From NCBI GenBank assembly GCA_964498065.1, contig CAZCFZ010000113.1, positions 1 to 11,510 of the forward strand: a stretch of DNA of 11,510 nt. Reading direction: 5' to 3'. Position numbers and translations under genes: made by a program. Source of the stretch: FEN-1297 sp964498065 (GTDB lineage: Bacteria; Bacteroidota; Ignavibacteria; Ignavibacteriales; Ignavibacteriaceae). Each line of letters opens with the position of its first letter. Position 1 is the first letter of the stretch. Below the pieces are notes generated by a model. It saw nothing but the letters and a program-made list of their open reading frames with translations. It was not told where the DNA came from and made no database searches. Positions 1 through 6,310 of the stretch are shown here, piece after piece.

Positions 1-1
1 G

Positions 2-47
2 GTTGTGATTTGCTTTCAGATATTTCTTTGATAATATTTAAAACAAC
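2..47 (+). CRISPR. Terminal type II-C CRISPR repeat; array runs off the left edge
   Basis: A single 46-nt repeat starts GTTGTGATTTGCTTTC and ends AAAACAAC, with 5-bp terminal inverted ends (GTTGT and ACAAC). Length and start resemble repeats of Bacteroidota type II-C systems. It is identified by the tracrRNA anti-repeat at 6074-6090, which is complementary to repeat bases 3-20 apart from one bulged base. Pairing with the 5' half of the repeat sets the crRNA sense as the plus strand, so the array is transcribed toward cas2 and this is its last (leader-distal) copy. No second repeat follows within a spacer length, so spacers lie left of the window. Position 1 is probably the last base of a spacer. 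Confidence 0.85.
9..39 (+). promoter_or_regulatory. Candidate promoter embedded in the CRISPR repeat
   Basis: TTTG at 9-12, exactly 19 bases, then TAATATTT at 32-39, compared with the Bacteroidota consensus TTTG-N19-TAnnTTTG. The -33 box is perfect and the -7 box matches at four of six fixed positions. Transcription would begin near the repeat end and enter the next spacer, as known for repeat-borne promoters of Neisseria type II-C arrays. An alternative -7 box, TTTCTTTG at 23-30, has one mismatch, but its -33 box would fall in the preceding spacer. Confidence 0.35.
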
Positions 48-129
48 ATACCCCTAAATATATCATTGAAATTAAAGGACTTAGGCTCTTAAATAGGATT
101 AAAAAAATATTATCTAAGATGAAAATCCT

Positions 130-160
130 GCCTTAATCCTCCCCTTTGGGGAGGTTAGGC
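130..160. repeat. C/G-rich hairpin repeat just after cas2, possible operon terminator
   Basis: CCTCCCC (138-144) and GGGGAGG (148-154) form a perfect 7-bp stem around TTT. It is extended by GCCT (130-133) pairing with AGGC (157-160) across a small internal loop. It begins 6 bases past the cas2 stop on the minus strand, so it could end the cas mRNA, although no clean U-tract follows. Its style matches the hairpin repeats at 506-567 and 969-1061, so it may belong to a dispersed repeat family rather than being a dedicated terminator. Confidence 0.6.
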
Positions 161-166
161 GGGGCA

Positions 167-499
167 TTAAAATAACTCAAGTTGGTGCGGTTCAATAAAA
201 CCGCTATCCTCCTTCTTTTTTCCGTAAAATATTTCCATCATTCCGAATTGTTTATCTGTCACACTTAATATGCCTATATGTCCCTTTTCGGGTAAAAGAC
301 TCTTTATCCTTTTTACATGCACATTTTTGTTTTCACGGCTGGAGCAATGGCGCACATAAATTGAAAACTGGAACATAGAAAACCCGTCCCGCATTAATTC
401 TTTTCTGAAATGAGTGTAGGCTTTCTTTTCCTTTGCCGTTTCCGTCGGCAAATCAAAAAATACTAATATCCACATAATTCTGTATTCGTTAAATCTCAT
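167..499 (-). CDS. cas2: CRISPR-associated endoribonuclease/integration factor Cas2
   Basis: Cas2 is the small ferredoxin-fold dimer that bridges two Cas1 dimers in the spacer-integration complex. This 110-residue protein has the usual type II length. The first strand carries the FFDLPTET motif with the conserved Asp at residue 16, followed by a helix with YxxFRKxL, then GFSMFQFSIYVR around residues 39-50 and the strand HIGILSVTDKQF near 74-85. The ATG at 497-499 is used; there is no good Shine-Dalgarno, which is common in this group. A hairpin repeat (506-567) separates it from the DUF559 gene upstream. It is the last gene of the cas operon and its stop lies 119 bases from the CRISPR repeat. 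Whether the Asp still cleaves RNA cannot be told; in known type II systems Cas2 acts structurally in adaptation. Confidence 0.95.
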   Translation of the reverse strand: MRFNEYRIMWILVFFDLPTETAKEKKAYTHFRKELMRDGFSMFQFSIYVRHCSSRENKNVHVKRIKSLLPEKGHIGILSVTDKQFGMMEIFYGKKKEDSGFIEPHQLELF

Positions 500-505
500 A
501 CGTTG

Positions 506-567
506 TTTGAACTCATCCCCCTCGCCCCCTTCTCTTACAAAGAGAAGGGGGGGGGGCGGTGCTGAGT
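506..567. repeat. Hairpin repeat copy 1, between cas2 and the DUF559 gene
   Basis: It starts with TTTGAACTCA (506-515) and ends with TGAGT (563-567), giving short inverted ends. Inside, CCCCCTTCTCTT (525-536) and AAGAGAAGGGGG (540-551) form a perfect 12-bp stem with an ACA loop. Both stem arms are identical to those of copy 2 (1018-1044), and the TTTGAACTCA end is in the same orientation as in copy 2. The arm merges into a run of ten G (547-556). The repeat fills nearly the whole gap between the two genes. Confidence 0.8.
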
Positions 568-572
568 CTTTC

Positions 573-959
573 TTAAGTTATTAAATGTTTTTTAATTTCT
601 TCAAGTACTTTTTTAAAATTCTTTTCTACCTCTTCGTTTTTAAATCGTATCACTTTTATTCCCAAAAGATTAATGATCCCGGTTCTCAATTCGTCCTGTT
701 CTTTCCTTCTTACATGATATCCGCCGTCTATTTCTATTACCAATTTATTTTCATAACAATATAAATCAGCAATATAAAATGTTTCCTTTCCTAATAAGTC
801 AAAGTATAAAGGATATTGCCTGTAGAATTTTTTATTTAGCAGTTTCCTATTTCTTAATTCCTGCCAGAGTATATCTTCGGCTTTTGTAGAATTTTTTCTT
901 AGATCCCTGCAAAGCATTTTTGCAGTTAAAATTAAATTCGGATTTCTTGAAAGACTCAT
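573..959 (-). CDS. DUF559 (Vsr-like, PD-(D/E)XK fold) endonuclease domain protein
   Basis: This 128-residue protein is a stand-alone DUF559 domain, related to the very-short-patch-repair (Vsr) fold. Visible marks are the N-terminal helix with KAEDILWQELR (Glu28), FYRQYPL near 45-51, the catalytic-type Asp65 in FYIADLY, E76-I-D78 in LVIEIDGG, His82, the following DxxR helix (D89, R92), and the closing strand GIKVIRFKNEEV near 100-111. All expected acidic residues are present, so it looks intact. The start ATG at 957-959 has a strong Shine-Dalgarno, AAGGAAGG, just upstream. It lies in the cas operon between cas1 and cas2, where type II systems normally have nothing, and is flanked by two direct hairpin-repeat copies. 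Its biological role is unknown: it could be a passenger of a mobile cassette or an accessory nuclease for spacer acquisition. The sequence favours the passenger reading slightly, because of the repeats. Confidence 0.92.
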   Translation of the reverse strand: MSLSRNPNLILTAKMLCRDLRKNSTKAEDILWQELRNRKLLNKKFYRQYPLYFDLLGKETFYIADLYCYENKLVIEIDGGYHVRRKEQDELRTGIINLLGIKVIRFKNEEVEKNFKKVLEEIKKHLIT

Positions 960-970
960 ATACCTTCCTT
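960..970 (-). promoter_or_regulatory. Strong ribosome binding site of the DUF559 gene
   Basis: The minus strand reads AAGGAAGG three bases before the ATG, the best Shine-Dalgarno in the cas operon; cas1 and cas2 have none that is recognisable. It abuts the TTTGAACTCA end of hairpin repeat copy 2. It suggests that the DUF559 gene brought its own translation signal with it. Confidence 0.6.
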
Positions 971-1061
971 TGAACTCACCCTAAATCCCTCTCTTAAAAA
1001 GAGAGGGACTTTTAAAGCCCCCTTCTCTTTTTAAGAGAAGGGGGTTGGGGGTTGAGTTCAA
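969..1061. repeat. Hairpin repeat copy 2 with inverted ends, between the DUF559 gene and cas1
   Basis: Inverted ends are TTGAACTCA (970-978) and TGAGTTCAA (1053-1061). Two stems lie inside: CCCTCTCTT (987-995) with AAGAGAGGG (999-1007), and CCCCCTTCTCTT (1018-1029) with AAGAGAAGGGGG (1033-1044), each with a 3-nt loop. The second stem is identical to that of copy 1. The right end overlaps cas1: the TGA stop of cas1 (1058-1060) is part of the terminal motif. The structure resembles a small non-autonomous palindromic element (MITE- or REP-like). Confidence 0.82.
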
Positions 1062-2032
1062 TACATGCCGGGATATAAAATTTTTCTTGCATCCCCCGCA
1101 AAACATTTTGCCAATGATGCTGTCGTTCTTTGTACCCCCACCATTAAAGGACTTCTTTCGCCGTCAATAATTATTTCAATAACCGGTATTTCCAAGAGCT
1201 GCTTTTTAATTGAAATACTTAACTCTTCAAAGTCTTCTCCGTTATCCACTATTTCATAAACTATTTTATCCACATAAGGACGGAACGGTTCCATTATATC
1301 GTCCGCAAGGCAGTAAGCATTGTATTTATTATGATGATGTATACCCAGCGTAGGAAGTAGCCCGGACGCAACAAGAGAACGTGCAACTACGGCACGCAGT
1401 ACTGCATAACCGTAGTTTAATAAATTATTGGGCGGTAGGCCGTACCGGTCTCTTGTAAATTCCAATTCTTCCGGGAAAAGATTTTTCCAGTAATATGCCG
1501 CAGCCCTTCCTTCGTAATTGTCCGGGTCGCCGGAACGGACATCCTTTGCCCATCTTAACATGTTGTTAACGGGAACTCCTGCTTTATTAAGCAGCCATGC
1601 CTGGTTTTTAATCTTTGCCGAAATTGTCTGCTGCCATAACTGTTTCCGCAACGGCACAGAGCTTTCTATCTGCGCCTGGAATCTTTCGCTTTGAACCTGG
1701 TTTACTGATAAAGGCAAGAACAATCCCACAGGCAGATGTGAATGGTCGCATGATACTACAGCCGTATTGTTTTCAAGAAGTGCAACCAGCAGGCCTTGAG
1801 TAATTGTAATTTGCTGGTTATCTAAGATTATTATTCCAGAATCTTCTATCGGTACGGTATTCTGGTTTGTCCTTTCTCTATACTTTTGATTTTCATCCTG
1901 TTTTTGTTGTTCGGTGCTTTCTTCTTCCGGCTTTTCTCGCTTTACTTCATTATCAATAGTTCTAATTAATAATTGATTATCCTTTTTGCTCAAATAGGCC
2001 GGGCTGCCGAAATATAATGTTCGTTTTATCAT
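1058..2032 (-). CDS. cas1: CRISPR-associated integrase Cas1, type II-C
   Basis: Cas1 is the metal-dependent integrase that inserts protospacers at the CRISPR array in complex with Cas2. The N-terminal beta domain starts MIKRTLYFGSPAYLS and continues after an insertion with SGIIILDNQQITITQGLL (about 65-82). The helical domain carries the expected active site: Glu174 in GDPDNYEGRAAAYYW, a His in LPTLGIHHHNKYNAYC (232-234), and Asp244/245 with Glu248 in CLADDIMEP. The C-terminus, near RSPLMVGVQRTTASL, is complete. At 324 residues it is slightly longer than the usual roughly 300, because of a charged, Gln/Glu-rich insertion at about residues 30-58. It follows cas9 after a 150-base gap that holds a structured element. 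No clear Shine-Dalgarno precedes the ATG. The stop codon falls inside the hairpin repeat at 969-1061. Confidence 0.97.
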   Translation of the reverse strand: MIKRTLYFGSPAYLSKKDNQLLIRTIDNEVKREKPEEESTEQQKQDENQKYRERTNQNTVPIEDSGIIILDNQQITITQGLLVALLENNTAVVSCDHSHLPVGLFLPLSVNQVQSERFQAQIESSVPLRKQLWQQTISAKIKNQAWLLNKAGVPVNNMLRWAKDVRSGDPDNYEGRAAAYYWKNLFPEELEFTRDRYGLPPNNLLNYGYAVLRAVVARSLVASGLLPTLGIHHHNKYNAYCLADDIMEPFRPYVDKIVYEIVDNGEDFEELSISIKKQLLEIPVIEIIIDGERSPLMVGVQRTTASLAKCFAGDARKILYPGMY

Positions 2033-2050
2033 TATGTTATTAATTTATTT

Positions 2051-2130
2051 TATAAATCGTTGAAACGATTCTTAATCATTCAATTTCACCGTTTAATCGC
2101 ATAGATTAATCTATGCGCTTATAACGTTAT
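2051..2130 (-). repeat. Palindromic element between cas9 and cas1, relative of 7417-7570
   Basis: It contains AATCGTT/AACGATT (2055-2061 and 2064-2070, 2-nt loop), a perfect 20-bp palindrome centred on GATTAATC (2098-2117), and the 10-bp palindrome ATAACGTTAT (2121-2130). Read on the minus strand, the order and spacing of the GATTAATC palindrome and the GTT-nn-AAC hairpin match the plus-strand element at 7485-7550. The stems differ there by paired changes. It occupies the whole cas9-cas1 gap, where it might also act as an attenuator or an mRNA-processing or stability structure. No transposase is nearby. Confidence 0.65.
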
Positions 2131-2182
2131 GGGCAAATATGTTCGTAACAATCAATATTTTACCCCAACTCTTTTATGTTGC

Positions 2183-5100
2183 CTAGATAATTTCTCCTAA
2201 ATGATTTAATTTAATTTTATGGGGGTTCAATGATTCTAATTTACTTAAACCCCTAATTTGATAGAATCTCTTACTTAGTTTAGAATTATTATCATCATTA
2301 AGCTGTGTTTCTAAATGATGTCGGAAAAATATCTCCATTTGTTCACCATTATAAAATATTTTTTGTACTCGGTATAAATAATTACTTATTGCTTTGTAAT
2401 CATTATTAGAAGAAGCTTCTTCATACATCTCTTCATTCATGCCAATTACAAACATCTCATTTTGTTGGAAGCTTTCTAAATATATCCATTTGCTGTCCGG
2501 TAATTTTTCGAGAAAACCTTCAGAATATTTATCCTCATCTAATAGGATTTTATCAATTACTTCAATCGGGTTTTTTATAATGATAGGTATGCCGTATTTC
2601 TTCCTTTCCACAGCATGCCAGAATGAGCAAATACTTAATTGTTTATTGCCTTGTTCATCTATATAAATTGCAAGATGATGATTGTTGCCTGGTTTAACAA
2701 AACCAATTTCCTTTCCGTTTTCATCTTTTTTAACTGGTTCAACGGCAGAAAGACCTGTTAAACATCTAACTGTTTTTATTGGGATTTTTAATTCTTCATT
2801 ATACCAAACAGGATTGTTTTCCAAATCCTTAAAAGCATCTCTTGTCTTTAAATAATTACCGTCTTTATCATATAATTTATTTTTTAATTTTTCTTTTATG
2901 GCATCATCTATTACGAAACTTAAAACCTTTAGAGCCTTTTCTTCACTTTCTTTGCCATCAAACAACATTCCTTGCCCGGCACCAAGTGGGTATTTAATAA
3001 CTACTTCTTCTTTATAACATGTACCGTATTCAAGAATTTTTGTCTTATCCTTGTTTAAATAAATTGGTTCTTTCTTTAGAGAGGCAACTGCTTTTTTAAC
3101 ATCATTATTAAATAAGCCTAACCTTTCTTCTACAAGATTTTTTATATAAGGCTTAAAAATTAATTCGGGATTTTCAAAAAGATATTTGACCGGTTTTTCT
3201 TTTTCTATGGTTTTTATTTTTCCATAAACACTTTCTTCACTTAATGAGCCTCTTGGTATTATTATACCTATTTGGGCTACTATTTTTTTACCGCCCTTTT
3301 TTATTTTCCTTTTACCGATTGAGGCGACCTTTTTACCGGGCTTAAAAGAAACTAAAATCTTTTCTGCTTCTTTTTCTACCTCTTTAGTAGTAAAAGGTCT
3401 GACTGATAATATATAGTTTTCCAATAAATTTTTTCGTTTATCAAAATTATATTTAACAGAATCAATCTCTTTCATTATATCATTGCGTACCTTACCGCTG
3501 TTTAACCTGTTAAACCTTTGAATAAAACCCTGCTTTGTACAGGCAATGGTAAGTGAGTCTATGGCATGATGTCGGTGGTCGTCCCGTTTTGACCAATTTC
3601 TTATAATTTCTTTTTTATCAGTGTTTCCATCGTTAGTAATTTCTATTGTTTCCGTTAATCCAAGTTCACGGTATTTAGGAAGTTGTAAGTTCATTAGTAC
3701 TTCATCCCATCCCCAAATATGCCTTAGTTCTGAAGTAATGCTTCCGCTTGTGGCCCAAACATTATAGCAAATGCTTTGTAATATTTCACGTGCTTTCCTG
3801 GAGATATACTGAGTCTGACGTAATTGTCTATCGATGAAACTCTCCCATAAATTAATATCGCCTTTATTAGTTTTTTTCTTTCTCTTCCTTTCTAAATAAT
3901 CTTCATGGGAAACTTTTAATCTTTCAAGCTTTCCATAAGTTAAAATTCCTTTCTGATACCAAACATGTAATCTATCCAAATACTCATTTAATTGATCATT
4001 GCCTTTTGATCTAATAAAGTCAAATGCTGTTTTATCAAGTTTAGAAGAATTACATCTTCTGTGCACCAAAACTTTATTTAAATTGGAATCGTCAAATAAT
4101 AGGGATTGAGGAATAATGTGATCGACATCGAATTCATTTCCAAGTAATGCTTCCCCTAAGCTAAAACTTTGACCGCAATAAATACATTGATTAAAAACAA
4201 CAGCATTTTTCAATTTAGGTGAGTCTACTTTACCATCTTTATTGATTACAGTACGAATTGGGAATATAAATTTATATTTTTCAATATTTTTTCTAGTAGT
4301 AGCAATACCTAATTCTGTTAACCTGTTACTAATTTCTTTATTTATAGTTTTATTTGCATTGATAATATTATAAATATTATTTCTTTCTTCTTTGCTCTGT
4401 TTTAATTCTCTGGCAAGTTCTATTCTTATTTCTTCCGGTTTGCCGTATTTATCAATAATTGTATTCACTATGTTCACCATCTGGTTAAGTATCTTTTCAA
4501 CTACCGGCTGTCTTAAACTATTTTTCTCTATAGGTTTTAATTTATCCAATAATTTCCGTTCATAGTTTTCTTGTTTTGTTAACGAATTTGAATGATTATA
4601 TCCGGCGTAAGAACATGCATCGCTATATACATCGCCTTCCATTAAAAAAGGAAGAATTTTCCTAATTGCCCGGTGAGATTTATTACCAAAGCCCTGTTTG
4701 GTAAAATCAAGAGAGGATAGTTTTAATGCAGCGTTTTCCGACAAATTAAAATTTTTAATTAAAGCATTTTTGCATTCTTCTTTATCGGATATAGAATATA
4801 CTGTGTGCCATAATTTATATAACGGCTGTTGCTCAATTCTTGGTAGGACTATTTTTCTTTGTTTAGAATTTACTATTTCACCGCTTTCTTTATCTATCAG
4901 ATATCCTTCCTCGTTCTTTTCTTCTATTTCTATTTCGAGATTAAAAAGATTTTCATAATGCGCTAAATCATCAAAACATTTCATCATTTCAACTTTAACT
5001 TTATTGCCTGGCAAACCATTTGCGAGTTGTTTGTTGCCGTAAACATCATCTTTCTTTAGTTCGAGTACTTTTAACAGTTCTGCATAGCTTAATTTTTCAT

Positions 5101-6022
5101 GGCTATCCATGTATTCAAATAGTTTGTTTTTTTTCTCCAAGGGTATTTCTATTTGCTCACCTATTTTATTTTTTAGCGAAATACTATTTATCATTTCCCA
5201 AATTTTATCTACTTGAAACAATGGTGAGCTTTTAGGCGCCACCTTAGGTCCTATAAATAATTCTTTTTCTCCTCCGTTAATTTTAATTGTTGACCAGAAT
5301 CCTTCGAATTCGCAAACAGAGACCAACCCTTTCTGAGATTTAAGTTTTCTCTGATAGTAAATTATTTCATCTCTAATTTTACTAATCAGATCATCAGTTA
5401 ATATTTCTGGATAATATTTCTGCTGCTTTTTTAGAATTGTATTAAATTCTTCAATATATGCTTCGCGGGGATATACTTGTTCTTTAATTCTATAATATTC
5501 GTTATTTAGCAACTCCTCATAAAATTTTTGACCTATTGTTTTCTTTTGCTCTTTTAATTTTTCATATCTGCTTTTTACAGTGGCAACATATTCAGTATCT
5601 TTTTTATCAAGGTTGGCTTCACTTCTACTGCTTTTATATCCTCTCTTTTGATTTAAATGTAATAGTACTCTCCCGATTTCTTCAATTGATAATTTTTTTT
5701 CTACAGCATCGCTCCTCAATTTCCACAAATCAAGCTTATGCAGTTTTATTAAACCAACATCCGGCAGCATATTATTTTGTTTAAGTATGAAAGTAAGATT
5801 TTGCCGCCTTAGCTGATAACGGTCGTACCCTTTTCTTTGATTTCGTTTTGTTGTCCTCTTTTGATTTTTTGAAATTGCATTGCCTTTAGTAAATTCATCT
5901 TTGTCATCTGTAGTAAGTGGTATAATTCTGCTACCCATTCCTAAGATTTTATTTTCTTCTTCATCAATTAATGCCCACCCTATTGATGAAACTCCCAAAT
6001 CCAGTCCCAAAATTTTTTTCAT
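2183..6022 (-). CDS. cas9: RNA-guided DNA endonuclease Cas9, type II-C
   Basis: Cas9 cuts target DNA guided by a crRNA:tracrRNA duplex. The 1279-residue protein is complete. RuvC-I is at the N-terminus (KKILGLDLGVSSIGWAL, catalytic Asp8). An Arg-rich bridge helix spans about 51-75, followed by the recognition lobe. RuvC-II is IRIELAREL (Glu535). The HNH domain (about 610-665) carries DVDHIIPQS with catalytic His635 and CNSSK with Asn658. RuvC-III is HRHHAID (His819, Asp822). The remainder, about 880-1279, is the wedge and PAM-reading region, and its PAM cannot be read from sequence. The HNH domain also has C613-x2-C616 and H654-x2-C657, a possible zinc site. The ATG at 6020-6022 has a fair Shine-Dalgarno (AAAGGGA, 7 bases upstream). 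It is first in the cas operon, with the divergent tracrRNA immediately upstream. No csn2 or cas4 is visible, so type II-C is the best class. Length is intermediate among type II-C proteins. Confidence 0.98.
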   Translation of the reverse strand: MKKILGLDLGVSSIGWALIDEEENKILGMGSRIIPLTTDDKDEFTKGNAISKNQKRTTKRNQRKGYDRYQLRRQNLTFILKQNNMLPDVGLIKLHKLDLWKLRSDAVEKKLSIEEIGRVLLHLNQKRGYKSSRSEANLDKKDTEYVATVKSRYEKLKEQKKTIGQKFYEELLNNEYYRIKEQVYPREAYIEEFNTILKKQQKYYPEILTDDLISKIRDEIIYYQRKLKSQKGLVSVCEFEGFWSTIKINGGEKELFIGPKVAPKSSPLFQVDKIWEMINSISLKNKIGEQIEIPLEKKNKLFEYMDSHEKLSYAELLKVLELKKDDVYGNKQLANGLPGNKVKVEMMKCFDDLAHYENLFNLEIEIEEKNEEGYLIDKESGEIVNSKQRKIVLPRIEQQPLYKLWHTVYSISDKEECKNALIKNFNLSENAALKLSSLDFTKQGFGNKSHRAIRKILPFLMEGDVYSDACSYAGYNHSNSLTKQENYERKLLDKLKPIEKNSLRQPVVEKILNQMVNIVNTIIDKYGKPEEIRIELARELKQSKEERNNIYNIINANKTINKEISNRLTELGIATTRKNIEKYKFIFPIRTVINKDGKVDSPKLKNAVVFNQCIYCGQSFSLGEALLGNEFDVDHIIPQSLLFDDSNLNKVLVHRRCNSSKLDKTAFDFIRSKGNDQLNEYLDRLHVWYQKGILTYGKLERLKVSHEDYLERKRKKKTNKGDINLWESFIDRQLRQTQYISRKAREILQSICYNVWATSGSITSELRHIWGWDEVLMNLQLPKYRELGLTETIEITNDGNTDKKEIIRNWSKRDDHRHHAIDSLTIACTKQGFIQRFNRLNSGKVRNDIMKEIDSVKYNFDKRKNLLENYILSVRPFTTKEVEKEAEKILVSFKPGKKVASIGKRKIKKGGKKIVAQIGIIIPRGSLSEESVYGKIKTIEKEKPVKYLFENPELIFKPYIKNLVEERLGLFNNDVKKAVASLKKEPIYLNKDKTKILEYGTCYKEEVVIKYPLGAGQGMLFDGKESEEKALKVLSFVIDDAIKEKLKNKLYDKDGNYLKTRDAFKDLENNPVWYNEELKIPIKTVRCLTGLSAVEPVKKDENGKEIGFVKPGNNHHLAIYIDEQGNKQLSICSFWHAVERKKYGIPIIIKNPIEVIDKILLDEDKYSEGFLEKLPDSKWIYLESFQQNEMFVIGMNEEMYEEASSNNDYKAISNYLYRVQKIFYNGEQMEIFFRHHLETQLNDDNNSKLSKRFYQIRGLSKLESLNPHKIKLNHLGEII

Positions 6023-6032
6023 AATATTTCCC

Positions 6033-6063
6033 TTTGCATTTAAAAAATATTTCTATATATTTT
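6033..6063 (+). promoter_or_regulatory. Candidate tracrRNA promoter
   Basis: TTTG at 6033-6036, exactly 19 bases, then TATATTTT at 6056-6063. This matches the Bacteroidota consensus TTTG-N19-TAnnTTTG at all but the last base. Transcription would start a few bases downstream, around 6066-6070, just ahead of the anti-repeat. It overlaps the cas9 5' leader on the other strand. Confidence 0.65.
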
Positions 6064-6067
6064 CTTC

Positions 6068-6153
6068 AGAAATTCTGAAGCAAATCACAATAAGGATTAT
6101 TCCGTTGTGAAAACATTTACAGTAGTCCCGGTTTAAGCCGGGATTGCTGTTTT
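6068..6153 (+). ncRNA. tracrRNA
   Basis: This is the trans-activating RNA that pairs with crRNA repeats and loads Cas9. The anti-repeat is at 6074-6090. AAGCAAATCACAA (6078-6090) pairs without a break with repeat bases 3-15; then one bulged repeat base is followed by four more pairs (TCTG, 6074-6077, with CAGA, 17-20). Next come a small GGA/TCC stem-loop (about 6094-6103), a linker with TTGTG (6105-6109), and a 13-bp terminator hairpin at 6119-6150. A promoter-like site lies directly upstream. The position next to and divergent from cas9 is common for type II-C. The 5' end is set from the promoter and is uncertain by several bases. Confidence 0.9.
6119..6153 (+). terminator. Terminal hairpin and terminator of the tracrRNA
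   Basis: Bases 6119-6131 pair with 6138-6150 over 13 bp, including two G-U wobbles and the GC-rich core CCCGG/CCGGG, around the loop TTTAAG. Four T close the transcript (6150-6153). It likely serves both as the 3' Cas9-bound stem-loop of the tracrRNA and as an intrinsic terminator. Confidence 0.8.
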
Positions 6154-6310
6154 AAAAAACCTTCCAATTTATTTTTTCTAAGGTTAAATTCATTAATATT
6201 TATAATTCATTTACTTTTTAGTTATTATTAATCATTTCGCGTGTCTTTATCAGCGTGGCTCGCCCTGTATATCTCAGTCTAAAGTATATCTATTATATCT
6301 TCAGCTTTAT

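Noticed and set aside
48..130. A further CRISPR repeat or a leader to the right of the first repeat
   Set aside because: No GTTGTG-type repeat follows within 25-45 bases, and the crRNA sense puts the leader on the far, unseen side of the array.
4698..5784. Plus-strand open frames opposite cas9
   Set aside because: They are antisense shadows of a conserved, full-length cas9 and have Phe/Ser/Leu-rich composition typical of such shadows.
1..6160. Type II-A or II-B assignment
   Set aside because: No csn2 or cas4 gene is present. The extra gene is DUF559, which does not look like Cas4: it has no cysteine cluster and is much shorter.
6158..6185. AACCTT/AAGGTT inverted repeat after the tracrRNA terminator
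   Set aside because: Only 6-bp arms with a 16-base loop in AT-rich DNA, next to a far better terminator hairpin.
6241..6270. A tRNA or small structured RNA around the GC-richer patch
   Set aside because: No cloverleaf arms or TTC loop could be matched.
6268..6300. Three copies of TATATCT
   Set aside because: The spacing is irregular (17 and 9 bases) and the motif is simple and AT-rich.
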